From the NCBI RefSeq assembly GCF_007827955.1, contig NZ_VITR01000016.1:62001-126000 (forward strand): 64,000 nt of DNA, written 5' to 3'. The notes beneath the pieces are model-generated. The model worked only from the letters and a program-made list of their open reading frames with translations. It was not told the DNA's origin and searched no databases. Positions within the stretch are counted from its first letter, which is position 1, and each line of letters begins with the position of its first letter. This DNA is from Nitrospirillum pindoramense (GTDB lineage: Bacteria > Pseudomonadota > Alphaproteobacteria > Azospirillales > Azospirillaceae). Positions 8,616 to 18,698 of this stretch are shown here, piece by piece. A program made the position numbers and the translations under genes.

Positions 8616-9953
8616 TTACAACGCGTCCCACCCCAACCCACGCCTATCAACCGGCCCCACCGCCGTGACGGTCCGCCGGACATGGCGGGCGGCCTCCGTC
8701 ACCGACTTGATGGTGGGATAGCGGCCGGTCTCCACCATCAATGACCGGGCCAGCGCCAGGCAGCGGGTCTCGCACAGGGCCCGCAGATCGGGATCGGCGA
8801 TGGTCTCCAGGTCCATGTTGTGGGCCAGGCCCAGGATGCGGCGGGTGATCTTGGCGCCGGCGAAGCCCAGGGCGTCGGTGAACAGCCGGTCCAGGTAGGT
8901 CCGGCGTTCCGTCTCCAGGCAGGCGGTGCCCTCCGGTCCGGCGAACAAGGCGGCGGGATAGGCGTCGCCCTCGCCGCTGGTACGCCACAGGTGCAGGAAC
9001 TTGGCCCGGAACAGGGTCCACAGCTCCTCCACCGTCGCCAGCACCCAGTCTTGATAGGCGTCGCGGGGATGCTCCTCCGTGGCGTGCCCGTCCTGGGACA
9101 GGTAGTTCAGCAGCAGGTTGCCGATGATGGCGCCGACGTCGAAGCCCATGGGGCCGAAGAAGGCGAACTCCGGGTCGATGACCCGCGTGTCCGTCTCCGT
9201 CACCATGATGGACCCGGTGTGCAGGTCGCCGTGGATCAGCGCCTCGGGGCTGGCCATGAACTTCAGCTTCAGCCGGCTGGCGGCCAGCTTCCACGCCGTG
9301 TCCGTCCGCACCGCCTCGGCCGTGGCGTCCAGCTGCGGGCTGGTCCATCGGTTGTGGGGATGCTTCATGTAGGGCTGGGTGAAGATCACGTCCTCCGTCA
9401 GGCGGCAGAGGGCGTCGTTGGCGGTGAAGGCCGCCACCAGGGGCCGCTTCTTGGAGGCGGGCAGGGCCAGGTCGCTGGTGGCGTAGAGGGTGCCGGCCAG
9501 ATAGTCGCTGACATGCTCCGCCAGCTTGGGATAGCGGATGCCCTGGACCAGGCCCCGGCGCAGGATGACGTGGGGGCTCAGCCGCTCCATCACGATGGCG
9601 TACAGCGCCGGATCGTAATGCAGCAGGGCGGGCGCGCGCCCCGCGGCGCCAGCGGCGTGCAGGGCCATGGCCCGCTGCTCGAACCAGGCGCGGTTGAGGT
9701 CAAGCGGCCAGCCTTCGCCCACCAGGCGCAGATAAGGCAGGGATTGCTTCACACACAGGCCAGCGGTCCGGCCGTCATGGCCGGGTCCCTCCACCAGGAA
9801 GACCAGATTCAGGTTGCCGTCGCCCACCTCGTTCACCCGCCAGTCGGCGGGGGTGCCGCCCAGGCGGTTGGCCAGGGCCGGCACGGCGGCCAGGAAGGCG
9901 GGCAGGGTCGCTTCGCTCAGCGGGGCATAGCCCGGCGGCGTCTCCAGGGTCAT
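8616..9953 (-). CDS. mtnK: S-methyl-5-thioribose kinase
   Basis: Phosphorylates 5-methylthioribose at C1, feeding MtnA; cytoplasmic. 445 aa, with the aminoglycoside/choline-kinase fold. N-lobe: VNEVGDGNLNLVFLV and CVKQSLPYLR. Catalytic loop: LIHGDLHTGSIMV. Metal site: VIDPEFAFFGPMGFDVG. Presence of MtnK implies that methylthioadenosine is first cleaved by a nucleosidase (not in this window) rather than by a phosphorylase. It lies 136 bp downstream of the aldolase gene on the same strand, probably in one transcript with the aldolase and SH3-protein genes. Confidence 0.94.
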   Translation of the reverse strand: MTLETPPGYAPLSEATLPAFLAAVPALANRLGGTPADWRVNEVGDGNLNLVFLVEGPGHDGRTAGLCVKQSLPYLRLVGEGWPLDLNRAWFEQRAMALHAAGAAGRAPALLHYDPALYAIVMERLSPHVILRRGLVQGIRYPKLAEHVSDYLAGTLYATSDLALPASKKRPLVAAFTANDALCRLTEDVIFTQPYMKHPHNRWTSPQLDATAEAVRTDTAWKLAASRLKLKFMASPEALIHGDLHTGSIMVTETDTRVIDPEFAFFGPMGFDVGAIIGNLLLNYLSQDGHATEEHPRDAYQDWVLATVEELWTLFRAKFLHLWRTSGEGDAYPAALFAGPEGTACLETERRTYLDRLFTDALGFAGAKITRRILGLAHNMDLETIADPDLRALCETRCLALARSLMVETGRYPTIKSVTEAARHVRRTVTAVGPVDRRGLGWDAL

Positions 9954-10089
9954 CAGGGGCGCACTCCCAGTTGTTTCGCCGCCGCCTCGACGGGCGGCGC
10001 TGGAAGGCAGTGTGGGCCCGAACGGACGCCTCCGTCCAGGCGCGCATATGGCGAGGCCCTCCGGCGGCGGGAGTGGCCCGCCGTTGGTC

Positions 10090-10797
10090 TCAATCCATGC
10101 GGGTGGGAAACTCCAGGGCCTGCGGCGTGCCGGGGGGCAGGTCCTTGGGCTGGCGGCCGTAGGTGGCGAAGCGACGCAGCACCTCCGCCATCTCCTCCTC
10201 CCCCAGGATGACCGGCGTGCCCATCATGCGGGCGTGCCAGTATTGGCGGGCCAGGGTCTCGACCTCCACCGCCAGGTCCAGGGCCCGGCGCAAATTGGCG
10301 CCGAAGGCGATCATGCCGTGGTTGGCCAGCAGGCAGGCGCGGCGCGGACCCAGGGCGGCCATCATGGCGTCCGACAGGGCGGCGGTCCCGAAGGTGGCGT
10401 AGTCCGCCACCTCGATGCGGGTGCCGCCGGCCACGGCCACCATGTAGTGGAAGGCCGGGATGGCCTCGCGCAGGCAGGCCAGGGCGGTGCAGAAGGTGGA
10501 ATGGGTGTGCACCACGGCGCCCGCCGGGGGGCGCTCCTGGTAGATGGCCAGATGCATGCGCCATTCACTGGATGGCAGCAGGGCGCCGCGATAGCGCCCC
10601 GCCAGGTCCATGAAGACGATGTCGCCGGGGGTCAGATCCTCATAGGGCACGCCGGAGGGGGTGACCAGGAAGCCGCCGTCGCAGCGGGCGCTGACATTGC
10701 CGGCCTTGCCCTGGTTGATGCCCAGGCCGTTCATGGCCCGGGCGGTGTCGATCACGGCCTGACGCAGGCCGTCGTCGTCCGGTGTGGCCAGGGACAT
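10090..10797 (-). CDS. Class II aldolase, FucA-like; probable methylthioribulose-1-P aldolase
   Basis: Zinc class II aldolase/adducin fold, 235 aa. GNVSARCDGGFLVTPSG binds the phosphate, SSEWRMH carries the catalytic Glu, and VVHTHSTFCTAL plus LLANHGMIAFG supply the three zinc-ligand histidines. Sequence features are closer to L-fuculose-phosphate aldolase than to the dehydratase MtnB. Beside mtnK and mtnA this fits Ald2 of the DHAP shunt, which cleaves 5-methylthioribulose-1-phosphate (or its 5-deoxy analogue) to DHAP plus an aldehyde. That function is inferred from context. ATG 10797 overlaps the upstream stop (TGATG); an adjacent GTG at 10800 is possible. Confidence 0.88.
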   Translation of the reverse strand: MSLATPDDDGLRQAVIDTARAMNGLGINQGKAGNVSARCDGGFLVTPSGVPYEDLTPGDIVFMDLAGRYRGALLPSSEWRMHLAIYQERPPAGAVVHTHSTFCTALACLREAIPAFHYMVAVAGGTRIEVADYATFGTAALSDAMMAALGPRRACLLANHGMIAFGANLRRALDLAVEVETLARQYWHARMMGTPVILGEEEMAEVLRRFATYGRQPKDLPPGTPQALEFPTRMD

Positions 10798-11393
10798 CAC
10801 TCACCCACCTCTTCCTTGGGGTAGACGCCCCAGACCTCGTCCCGCTGCAGCCAGCCGCGGAACCCGCCCACGTCCACCTGGCACCAGCCGCCCTTGCACT
10901 TGCGCAGCTTGGCGATCACGCCGGGGTCCAGTTGGGCCACGGCCTCGGCGGTGGCGGTGGCGTCGCGGCGCAGGGTGCGGAGCTGCTGCCCGGTCACGAC
11001 GATGCCGCGCCGGCCGGACAGGGTGCTCTGGTGCACCCAGCCTTGCGTGCCCTCCACGTCGCGGATGCGGCGCCAGGTGTCGAATTCCGCCGTGATTTCC
11101 ACCGGCATGCCGGCCCTCACGAAGACCCATTCCACGGGATAGCGCACGCCGGGGCCGGTGCGGACATTCACCTCGTTGGACTTGAGGGTGGCGAAGCGCG
11201 GCACCGGCATGCCGGTGCGGACGATCGCGTCGGGGTGGGCGGCGTCGCCCTGCTGCTCCGTCTCCTGCTGGTCGCTGGCCGCGCCCGTGCCGTCGGTGCC
11301 GGCATGGGCGGGTGGGGCGGCCAAGGACGACAGGGCGGCGAAGGCCAGGACCATTACGCCCACGGGCAGCGCGTGCCGAAGGAACCTGACCAT
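10797..11393 (-). CDS. Secreted SH3-domain protein
   Basis: 198 aa from ATG 11393; an in-frame TTG at 11408 is an alternative. The signal peptide MVRFLRHALPVGVMVLAFAA ends at AHA. After a low-complexity Q/E/D stretch come two bacterial SH3-like units: NVRTGPGVRYPVEWVFVRAG then GWVHQSTL, and a second region with CKGGWCQVDVGGFRGW. Such proteins are periplasmic and often bind peptidoglycan or assist envelope enzymes. Its stop overlaps the aldolase start (TGATG), so it is translationally coupled to the MTA salvage genes without an obvious functional link. Confidence 0.85.
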   Translation of the reverse strand: MVRFLRHALPVGVMVLAFAALSSLAAPPAHAGTDGTGAASDQQETEQQGDAAHPDAIVRTGMPVPRFATLKSNEVNVRTGPGVRYPVEWVFVRAGMPVEITAEFDTWRRIRDVEGTQGWVHQSTLSGRRGIVVTGQQLRTLRRDATATAEAVAQLDPGVIAKLRKCKGGWCQVDVGGFRGWLQRDEVWGVYPKEEVGE

Positions 11394-11635
11394 AGGCGAC
11401 CGTTTCAAAGGCTGTCCCCATTCTTGGGAAAAGAGGGCGTTGGGACGGACCGGGCGGGGTGCCGCCCGGTGTTTCGGTCCCCAATAGAAATCGGTCCCTC
11501 GCCCGGGTCAAGCGCCGCCCCGTCGCGACCCCCGCCCGCGCTGGATACCCCTGCCGGGAGGGGGTGGGACTTGTGGGCCGCTGGACAGGACCCCGTCCCC
11601 GCTGCTATGGCAGGGACGCTATCTCGGGAGGAATC

Positions 11636-12625
11636 ATGTCCGAGCGAAAAAAGCCCCTGGTCATCGTGACGCGCAAGCTTCCCGACGTCATTGAGACGCG
11701 GATGATGGAGCTGTTCGACACCCGGCTTTCCACTGACGACCATCCCATGAGCCCCGCCGAACTGGCGGAGGCGATGAAGGTCGCCACCGTTCTCGTCCCC
11801 ACTGTCACCGACCGCCTGGACGCCAACGTCCTGGCCCATGCCGGGCCTCAGCTGAAGCTGATCGCCAACTTCGGGAACGGCGTCGACCATATCGACCTGA
11901 AGGCCGCGCGGGAGCGTGGCATCATGGTCACCAACACGCCCGGCGTCCTGACCGAGGACACGGCCGACATGACCATGGCCCTGATCCTGGCGACCGCGCG
12001 GCGCGTGAGCGAGGGCGAGCGCCTGATCCGCACCGGCCAGTGGACGGGCTGGGCGCCGACGCAGATGCTGGGCACCCGCATCTGGGGCAAGCGCCTGGGC
12101 ATCGTCGGCATGGGCCGCATCGGCCAGGCGTTGGCCCGGCGCGCACGCGGCTTCGGCCTGTCGGTGCACTACCACAACCGGCACCGCGTCCATCCCGAGA
12201 TCGAGCAGGAACTGGAGGCCACCTATTGGGAAAGCCTGGACCAGATGCTGGCGCGGATGGACATCATCTCCATCAACTGCCCGCACACCCCGGCGACCTA
12301 CCACCTGCTGTCCGCCCGCCGCCTGAACCTGCTGCGTCCCAACAGCATCATCGTCAACACCGCCCGCGGCGAGGTGATCGATGAGAACGAGCTGACGCGC
12401 AAGCTGGCCAAGGGCGAGATCGGCGCCGCCGGCCTGGACGTGTTCGAACAGGAACCGGCCGTCAACCCCAAGCTGCTGACGCTGTCCAACGTGGTGCTGC
12501 TTCCCCATATGGGCTCCGCCACCATCGAGGGCCGCCAGGACATGGGCGAAAAGGTCATCGTCAACATCAAGACCTTCGTCGATGGGCACAAACCGCCCGA
12601 CCGGGTCATTGAATCCATGTTCTGA
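11636..12625 (+). CDS. D-2-hydroxyacid dehydrogenase (glyoxylate/hydroxypyruvate reductase type)
   Basis: NAD(P)H-dependent reduction of a 2-ketoacid; cytoplasmic. 329 aa. ATG 11636 follows CGGGAGGAATC, a strong ribosome-binding site. The N-terminal substrate domain has IANFGNGVDHIDL. The Rossmann fold has LGIVGMGRIGQALARRARG. Catalytic triad: Arg in VNTARGEVID, Glu in AAGLDVFEQEP, His in LLPHMGSAT. Glyoxylate/hydroxypyruvate reductase is the most likely activity for this subfamily, but substrate cannot be fixed from sequence. It is monocistronic and divergent from the SH3-protein gene. Confidence 0.9.
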   Translation: MSERKKPLVIVTRKLPDVIETRMMELFDTRLSTDDHPMSPAELAEAMKVATVLVPTVTDRLDANVLAHAGPQLKLIANFGNGVDHIDLKAARERGIMVTNTPGVLTEDTADMTMALILATARRVSEGERLIRTGQWTGWAPTQMLGTRIWGKRLGIVGMGRIGQALARRARGFGLSVHYHNRHRVHPEIEQELEATYWESLDQMLARMDIISINCPHTPATYHLLSARRLNLLRPNSIIVNTARGEVIDENELTRKLAKGEIGAAGLDVFEQEPAVNPKLLTLSNVVLLPHMGSATIEGRQDMGEKVIVNIKTFVDGHKPPDRVIESMF

Positions 12626-12908
12626 GCCGGCGGAAAAAAGCGGGCGGGGCGGTTCGACTGGGCCGTCCGCCCCTCTTGACCCGGCCTCTTTTTCACACCA
12701 TGTTGCGGTTGATGGTGGGTTGATGCCACCATCACTGGTGGGGACGCCGACAACCAGCGGCGACGCTGGCCTGCGTCCCTTCCGACACATGGCGGATCGC
12801 GCATGAAAACCCTTTGCGCGAAACGCCGTGACGACTATGATCCGCCGCAGCAATCCTCATAACGATCCGGCCATCAACAATCGGGTGGCTGGCTGGAACG
12901 CTTTGCGG

Positions 12909-12932
12909 GTGGGCCATTGGCCCACTTTTTTT
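12909..12932 (+). terminator. Attenuator-type terminator in the rimP leader
   Basis: GTGGGCC (12909-12915), ATT loop, GGCCCAC (12919-12925), then seven T (12926-12932): a textbook Rho-independent terminator 99 nt before rimP and 283 nt after the preceding gene. Alphaproteobacterial rimP-nusA-infB operons are reported to carry a premature terminator (the rimP-leader family); this matches in position and structure but was not aligned to it. The rest of 12626-13031 shows no gene. Confidence 0.75.
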
Positions 12933-13031
12933 ATTATCTGGGGTCGGCGATGTCAGGCGGGCAAGTTTCGCCCCATATCCGTCCCCACAAAGGCGGGGAC
13001 GGCCCGGTCGGCCGTTCCCTGGAAGAGATCG

Positions 13032-13526
13032 ATGGACGTACAGGAACGCATCGCCGGCATCATCGCCCCCTCGGTTGAGGCCATGGGCTACGACCTGGTG
13101 CGCGTGCTGTTGACGGGCAACGCCCGCCCGACGCTGCAGATCATGGCCGAGCGGCTGGACGGCGCCGCCATGACGGTGGACGACTGCGCGGAGATCAGCC
13201 GCGCGGTGTCGGCCCTGCTGGACGTGGAAGACCCCATCGAGGTGGCGTACACGCTGGAGGTCAGCAGCCCCGGTATCGACCGGCCGCTGACCCGGCTGAA
13301 GGATTTTGAGCGCTTCGCGGGTTTCGAGGTGCGGGTGGAGACGTCGCAGCCGGTGGATGACCGGCGCCGCTTCATCGGCATGCTGAAGGGCGTCGAGGAT
13401 GGCAAGGTGCTGGTGGACATGCCCACCGGCCCGGCCGCCGTGCCCTTCGACCTGATCCTGCGGGCCAAGCTGGTGATGAACGACGCGCTGCTGAAGGCCG
13501 CCGCCGAGGGCAAGCACCAGCACTGA
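13032..13526 (+). CDS. rimP: Ribosome maturation factor RimP
   Basis: Cytoplasmic factor for 30S assembly, first gene of the operon. 164 aa. The N-terminal domain has VEAMGYDLVRVLL, and SRAVSALLDVEDPI with YTLEVSSPGIDRPLTRLKDFERFAG is the family signature; a C-terminal Sm-like barrel (RRRFIGMLKGVEDGKVLVD) follows. ATG 13032 is preceded by GGAAGAG. The frame is open further upstream to 12828, but that stretch crosses the terminator hairpin and is not conserved-looking. Confidence 0.95.
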   Translation: MDVQERIAGIIAPSVEAMGYDLVRVLLTGNARPTLQIMAERLDGAAMTVDDCAEISRAVSALLDVEDPIEVAYTLEVSSPGIDRPLTRLKDFERFAGFEVRVETSQPVDDRRRFIGMLKGVEDGKVLVDMPTGPAAVPFDLILRAKLVMNDALLKAAAEGKHQH

Positions 13527-13599
13527 CCCCGTTTTTCGTGTTTCGGTACCGTTTCAACAGTCGTTCTTACTGACGTAACAGAAGGCAAGGTTCGCTTCG

Positions 13600-15099
13600 A
13601 TGGAACTGCTTCAAGTCGCTGACGCCGTCGCCCGCGAGAAGAACATCGACAAAGAGCATGTGCTCGAGGCGATGGAAGAGGCCATTAAGAAGGCGGGCCG
13701 TTCCAAGTACGGCCACGAGCACGACATCCGCGCCCGCATCGACCGCAAGACCGGCGACATCCATCTGATGCGCTACCTTGAGGTGGTGGAGACGGTCGAG
13801 GATGAGGCGACGCAGGTTTCCGTGGCCCAGGCCAAGCGCAAGCGCCCGGACGCCAAGGTCGGTGATTTCCTGATCGACCCGCTGCCCCCGATCGATTTCG
13901 GCCGCATCGCCGCCCAGACGGCCAAGCAGGTCATCGTGCAGAAGGTGCGCGAGGCCGAGCGTGACCGCCAGTACGACGAGTACAAGGACCGCATGGGCGA
14001 TATCGTCAACGGTCTGGTCAAGCGCGTGGAATACGGCAACGTGACCGTGGACCTGGGCCGCGCCGAAGCCGTGCTGCGCCGTGACGAATGCCTGCCGCGT
14101 GAGCATTTCAAGAACGGCGACCGCGTGCGCGCCTTCATCTACGACGTGCGGCGTGAGCCGCGCGGCCCGCAGATTTTCCTGTCGCGCACCCATCCCGCCT
14201 TCATGGCCGGCCTGTTCAAGCAGGAAGTGCCGGAAATCTATGACGGCATCATCGAGATCAAGGCCGTGGCCCGCGACCCGGGCAGCCGCGCCAAGATCGC
14301 CGTCATCAGCAATGACAGCGCCATCGACCCCGTGGGCGCCTGCGTCGGCATGCGCGGCAGCCGCGTCCAGGCCGTGGTGGGCGAGCTGCAGGGCGAGAAG
14401 ATCGACATCATCCCCTGGAACCGGGACGCCGCCACCTTCGTGGTGAACGCCCTGGCCCCGGCCGAGGTGGCCAAGGTGGTGCTGGACGAGGAAACGAAGC
14501 GCATCGAGGTGGTGGTGCCCGACGACCAGCTGTCGCTGGCCATCGGCCGCCGTGGCCAGAACGTTCGCCTGGCGTCCATGCTGACCGGCTGGGACATCGA
14601 CATCATGACGGAGCAGGAGGAATCCGACCGTCGCACCGAGGAATTCAAGACCCGGTCGCAGATGTTCATCGAGGCCCTGGACGTTGACGACGTCATCGCC
14701 CATCTGCTGGTTGCCGAAGGCTTCTCCTCCGTCGAGGAAATCGCCTATGTCGATACCGAGGAACTGACCTCCATCGACGCTTTCGACGAGGACGTGGCCG
14801 AGGAACTGCGGGAACGCGCCCGCAACTTCCTGGAAGAGCAGAACAACCGCCTGGAAAACCGCCGCAAGGAACTGGGTGTCACCGACGAGGTGGCGGCCAT
14901 CGAGGCGCTGACCGCGCCCATGCTGGTCAAGCTGGGTGAGAAGGGCGTAAAGACACTGGACGATTTCGCTGACCTGGCGGGTGACGAACTGATCGAAATC
15001 CTGGGTAAGGACGCCATGAGCGAGGACGAGGCCAATGAGTTGATCATGGCCGCGCGCGCCCACTGGTTCGCGGACGAAGAGTCCGGCGCCGACGCCTGA
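13600..15099 (+). CDS. nusA: Transcription termination/antitermination factor NusA
   Basis: Binds RNA polymerase and nascent RNA, modulating pausing, Rho-independent termination and rRNA antitermination. 499 aa. The N-terminal polymerase-binding domain covers about 1-125. An S1 domain follows ([19 protein letters not shown], about 130-200), then KH1/KH2 ([19 protein letters not shown] and [21 protein letters not shown]). Two acidic C-terminal repeat regions cover about 360-490, as usual in proteobacteria. It may regulate its own operon through the upstream leader terminator; that link is inference. Confidence 0.97.
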   Translation: MELLQVADAVAREKNIDKEHVLEAMEEAIKKAGRSKYGHEHDIRARIDRKTGDIHLMRYLEVVETVEDEATQVSVAQAKRKRPDAKVGDFLIDPLPPIDFGRIAAQTAKQVIVQKVREAERDRQYDEYKDRMGDIVNGLVKRVEYGNVTVDLGRAEAVLRRDECLPREHFKNGDRVRAFIYDVRREPRGPQIFLSRTHPAFMAGLFKQEVPEIYDGIIEIKAVARDPGSRAKIAVISNDSAIDPVGACVGMRGSRVQAVVGELQGEKIDIIPWNRDAATFVVNALAPAEVAKVVLDEETKRIEVVVPDDQLSLAIGRRGQNVRLASMLTGWDIDIMTEQEESDRRTEEFKTRSQMFIEALDVDDVIAHLLVAEGFSSVEEIAYVDTEELTSIDAFDEDVAEELRERARNFLEEQNNRLENRRKELGVTDEVAAIEALTAPMLVKLGEKGVKTLDDFADLAGDELIEILGKDAMSEDEANELIMAARAHWFADEESGADA

Positions 15100-15126
15100 G
15101 GAAGGGTTAGGATAGGAAGGTAGAAT

Positions 15127-15819
15127 ATGGTCGCCCCTCAGGCTTCCGGGCCGGCGGTGACACCGGATCCCGACACGCCGCTGCTGCCGGAAGGCGAGGC
15201 GGAGGCGGTCGGGGGGGCCAAGAGCCCTCTGCGCCGCTGCATCGCCAGCGGCGTGGTGGGGTCGAAGGACGGGATGATCCGTTTTGTCGTCGGACCTGAC
15301 GGCACGGTCGTCCCCGACGTGGAGGAAACCCTGCCCGGACGCGGGCTGTGGTTGACGGCGGACCCCGCCTTGGTTGAAAAGGCGGTCGCCAAAGGTTTGT
15401 TCGCCAAGGCGGCGCGCCGGTCGGTGCGCACCCCGGCGGATTTGAGGGCCCTGGTGACGGGGTTGTTGCGTCGCCGCTGTCTGGACCTGGTCGGGCTTGC
15501 CCGGCGGGGCGGCCAGGCGGTGGCGGGATTTGAGAAGGTGGCCGCGGCGCTGCGCGCCAAGGCCATCGGTACGCGGCCGGGCATAGGGCTGAGGCTGGAG
15601 GCGTCCGATGGGGCTGCCGACGGCCGGTCCAAGCTGGACGCGCTGTCCCCCGGCATCCCGGTGGTCGATATCTTCGACCGGGGGGAGCTGGGCATGGCGC
15701 TGGGCCGCGATGACGCGGTGCATGCCGTGGTGGGCACTGGACCTTTGGTCCAACGCCTGCAGCGGGAGGCGGAAAGGCTGGGTGCCCTGACACGGGGCGC
15801 CAGGCCCAGCGCTGGGTAA
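15127..15819 (+). CDS. YlxR/DUF448 RNA-binding protein with L7Ae-like C-terminal domain
   Basis: 230 aa. The DUF448 domain (about 35-105) has the PLRRCIASG signature, PGRGLWLTADPALVEKAVAKGLF, and basic residues. A second domain (about 115-225; RCLDLVGLARRGGQAVAGFEKV) resembles L7Ae/L30e-type RNA-binding proteins; this two-domain form is usual in alphaproteobacteria. The position between nusA and infB is conserved. Proteins of this family (YlxR/RnpM) bind RNA, and Gram-positive members modulate RNase P; a role in this lineage is not established. The ribosome-binding site AGGAAGG precedes ATG 15127. Confidence 0.88.
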   Translation: MVAPQASGPAVTPDPDTPLLPEGEAEAVGGAKSPLRRCIASGVVGSKDGMIRFVVGPDGTVVPDVEETLPGRGLWLTADPALVEKAVAKGLFAKAARRSVRTPADLRALVTGLLRRRCLDLVGLARRGGQAVAGFEKVAAALRAKAIGTRPGIGLRLEASDGAADGRSKLDALSPGIPVVDIFDRGELGMALGRDDAVHAVVGTGPLVQRLQREAERLGALTRGARPSAG

Positions 15820-15876
15820 GGGATGGCCCGGGGGCAAATGCCCCGGGGCGACAACGATGAAACAGTCGGATATCGG

Positions 15877-18615
15877 ATGACTGATACGAGCGACCAGGAC
15901 CGCAAGAAGTTGAGCCTTACCGGTCGAGGCAAGCTGGAGCTGAAGAAGACGGTGGACGCGGGATCCGTGCGCCAAAGCTTCTCGCACGGCCGAACCAAGA
16001 CCGTTGCGGTTGAGGTCAAGCGCAAGCGAACCTTCGAACAGGGCGCCCGTCCGGGCGTGGCCGATGGCGGCGCCGCCGCCCGTGCCGCGGCCGAAGGCCG
16101 TCCCGCCCAGGGTGGCGGCCGTGGCCAGCCGGCCCGTGGTGGCGCCCCCCGCCAGCTGACGGACAGCGAGCGCGAAGCCCGTCTGCGCGCCCTGCGCGCC
16201 ATGGGCGAGAACGCCGCCCACGAGGATGTGGTCGACGATCTGCAGGACGAGATCATCGCCGATGATCTGGTCGTGGACGACGCCGCCCCGGTGGAAACGG
16301 CGCCCGCGCCCGAGCCCGTGGTCGAGGAGCCGGCCAACGACGGCCCCCTGGACGACGAGACCCTGCGTCGCCGCGAGCTGGAAGAGCTGCGGATGATCCA
16401 GGAGGAGGAAAAGCGCGTCGCCGCCGAGGCGGAGAAGCGCCGCCAGGACGAAGAGAACAAGCGCAAGGAGGCCGAGGCCGCCCGCAAGGCCGAGGAGGCC
16501 CCGCGCGCCGCCCGTCCCGCCGCCGGTGGCGCCGCCACGACGACGACGACGGCCGCCACGGACGCCGCCGCCCCGCGTGGTCCGCTGACCGCACGCGCCG
16601 TCGATGACGATGAGGAAGATGGTCGCCGCCGCGCCGGCCCCGGTGGCGCCGCGAAGACCGCCAAGGCTCCCGCCCCCGCCCCGGCCAAGGCCGCCAAGGG
16701 TGGCGAACGCCGCCGCAACACCGGCAAGCTGACCATCTCCCAGGCGCTGAGCGACGAAGGCGGTGGCCAGCGTGGCCGCAGCATGGCCGCGCTCCGCCGT
16801 GCCCGTGAACGCGAGAAGCAGCGCCTGACCGGGCGTCAGGATACGCAAAAAGTGACCCGCGACGTCATCATCCCCGAAGTCATCACCGTGCAGGAACTGG
16901 CCAACCGTATGGCCGAGCGCGGTGCCGACGTGATCAAGGCGCTGATGCGTATGGGCGTGATGGCCACCATCACCCAGAACATCGACACCGACACGGCCGA
17001 GCTGATCGTGACGGAATTCGGCCACCGCGCGCACCGCGTGTCGGAAGCCGACGTCGAGGTGGGCGTGAAGGGTGAGGTCGACCGCGACGAGGATCTGTCG
17101 GCGCGTCCGCCGGTCGTCACCGTCATGGGTCACGTCGACCACGGCAAGACCTCGCTGCTGGACGCCCTGCGCCACACCGACGTCGCCAGCCGCGAGGCCG
17201 GCGGCATCACCCAGCACATTGGCGCCTATCAGGTGCAGCTGGCTTCCGGTTCGCGCATCACCTTCATCGACACCCCCGGCCACGCCGCCTTCACCGAGAT
17301 GCGCGCCCGCGGCGCCAACGTCACGGACGTGGTGGTGCTGGTGGTGGCCGCCGACGACGGCGTCATGCCGCAGACGGTCGAAGCCATCCAGCACGCCAAG
17401 GCGGCCGAGGTTCCGATCATCATCGCCATCAACAAGTGCGACCTGCCCGGGGCCAAGCCGGACCGGGTGCGGCAGGAACTGCTGCAGCACGGGCTGGTGG
17501 TCGAGGCCATGGGCGGCGACGTCCTGGACGTGGAAGTGTCGGCCAAGACGGGCAAGGGCCTGGACAAGCTGGAGGAGAACATCCTCCTGCAGGCCGAAAT
17601 CCTGGAACTCAAGGCCAACCCCAACCGTACCGCCGAAGGCGTGGTCGTCGAGGCCAAGCTGGAACGTGGCCGTGGTTCCGTCGCCACCATGCTGGTGCAG
17701 CGCGGCACGCTGAAGGTGGGCGACATCGTCGTCGCTGGCAGCGAGTGGGGCCGTGTGCGCGCCCTGGTCAACGACCGCGGCCAGAACGTGGACAGCGCCA
17801 GCCCCGCCACCCCGGTGGAGGTGCTGGGCCTGAACGCCACGCCGCTGGCCGGTGACGAATTCTCGGTGGTGGAGAGCGAGGCCCGTGCCCGCGAAATCAC
17901 CGAGTTCCGTCAGCGCAAGAAGCGGGAGGCCCAGGTCGCCCAGTCGGCGCGTGGTTCGCTGGAACAGATGTTCAAGCAGATCCAGGCCGGCGAGGTGAAG
18001 GAACTGCCGCTGGTCATCAAGGGCGACGTGCAGGGCTCCATCGAGGCCATTTCCGGCACCCTGGAAAAGCTGGCCGGCGACAATTCCGAGGTCAAGGTGC
18101 GCGTCCTGCACTCCGGTGTGGGCGCCATCAACGAGAGCGACGTCACGCTGGCCAACGCCTCGCGCGGCATCATCATCGGCTTCAACGTCCGCGCCAACCC
18201 GCAGGCCCGCGAGATGGCCAAGCGGGACAGCGCGGAAATCCGCTACTACTCGGTCATCTACGACATCATCGACGATGTCCGTGCCCTTCTGACGGGCATG
18301 CTGAAGCCCACCCTGCGCGAACGCTTCCTGGGCAACGCGCAGATCCTGGAGGTGTTCAACATCACCAAGGTCGGCAAGGTCGGTGGCTGCCGTGTCACGG
18401 AAGGCATCGTCAAGCGCGGTGCGGGCGTCCGCCTGCTGCGCGACAACGTCGTCATCCACGAAGGCACGCTCAAGACGCTCAAGCGCTTCAAGGACGAAGT
18501 CAAGGAAGTGCGCGAAGGTTACGAGTGCGGCATGGCGTTCGAGAACTACGACAACATCCAGCCGGGCGACGTCATCGAAGCCTATGAGATGGAAGAGGTG
18601 GCCCGCGCCCTGTAA
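15877..18615 (+). CDS. infB: Translation initiation factor IF-2
   Basis: GTPase that delivers fMet-tRNA to the 30S subunit and promotes subunit joining. About 912 aa from ATG 15877 (alternative in-frame ATG 15823). The N terminus starts with the IF2-associated [12 protein letters not shown] / [14 protein letters not shown] module, followed by a long A/P/K/E-rich linker to about residue 290. The G domain has G1 GHVDHGKTS (about 418), G3 [11 protein letters not shown] and G4 NKCD. Domains II-IV follow, ending [15 protein letters not shown] terminator lies between infB and rbfA. Confidence 0.97.
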   Translation: MTDTSDQDRKKLSLTGRGKLELKKTVDAGSVRQSFSHGRTKTVAVEVKRKRTFEQGARPGVADGGAAARAAAEGRPAQGGGRGQPARGGAPRQLTDSEREARLRALRAMGENAAHEDVVDDLQDEIIADDLVVDDAAPVETAPAPEPVVEEPANDGPLDDETLRRRELEELRMIQEEEKRVAAEAEKRRQDEENKRKEAEAARKAEEAPRAARPAAGGAATTTTTAATDAAAPRGPLTARAVDDDEEDGRRRAGPGGAAKTAKAPAPAPAKAAKGGERRRNTGKLTISQALSDEGGGQRGRSMAALRRAREREKQRLTGRQDTQKVTRDVIIPEVITVQELANRMAERGADVIKALMRMGVMATITQNIDTDTAELIVTEFGHRAHRVSEADVEVGVKGEVDRDEDLSARPPVVTVMGHVDHGKTSLLDALRHTDVASREAGGITQHIGAYQVQLASGSRITFIDTPGHAAFTEMRARGANVTDVVVLVVAADDGVMPQTVEAIQHAKAAEVPIIIAINKCDLPGAKPDRVRQELLQHGLVVEAMGGDVLDVEVSAKTGKGLDKLEENILLQAEILELKANPNRTAEGVVVEAKLERGRGSVATMLVQRGTLKVGDIVVAGSEWGRVRALVNDRGQNVDSASPATPVEVLGLNATPLAGDEFSVVESEARAREITEFRQRKKREAQVAQSARGSLEQMFKQIQAGEVKELPLVIKGDVQGSIEAISGTLEKLAGDNSEVKVRVLHSGVGAINESDVTLANASRGIIIGFNVRANPQAREMAKRDSAEIRYYSVIYDIIDDVRALLTGMLKPTLRERFLGNAQILEVFNITKVGKVGGCRVTEGIVKRGAGVRLLRDNVVIHEGTLKTLKRFKDEVKEVREGYECGMAFENYDNIQPGDVIEAYEMEEVARAL

Positions 18616-18665
18616 GGGGCGCCGGCATCCTCCTCCGGCTGGATCACAGTATCTGCCTGACACCC

Positions 18666-18698
18666 CGGCCGTCCGGTCCAACCCCGGACGGCCGTTTT
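18666..18698 (+). terminator. Intra-operon terminator between infB and rbfA
   Basis: CGGCCGTCCGG (18666-18676) and CCGGACGGCCG (18684-18694) form a perfect 11-bp stem followed by TTTT. The 194-bp infB-rbfA gap is otherwise without genes. It would lower transcription of rbfA-truB-rpsO-pnp relative to nusA-infB unless a second promoter lies in 18699-18809. Confidence 0.75.
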
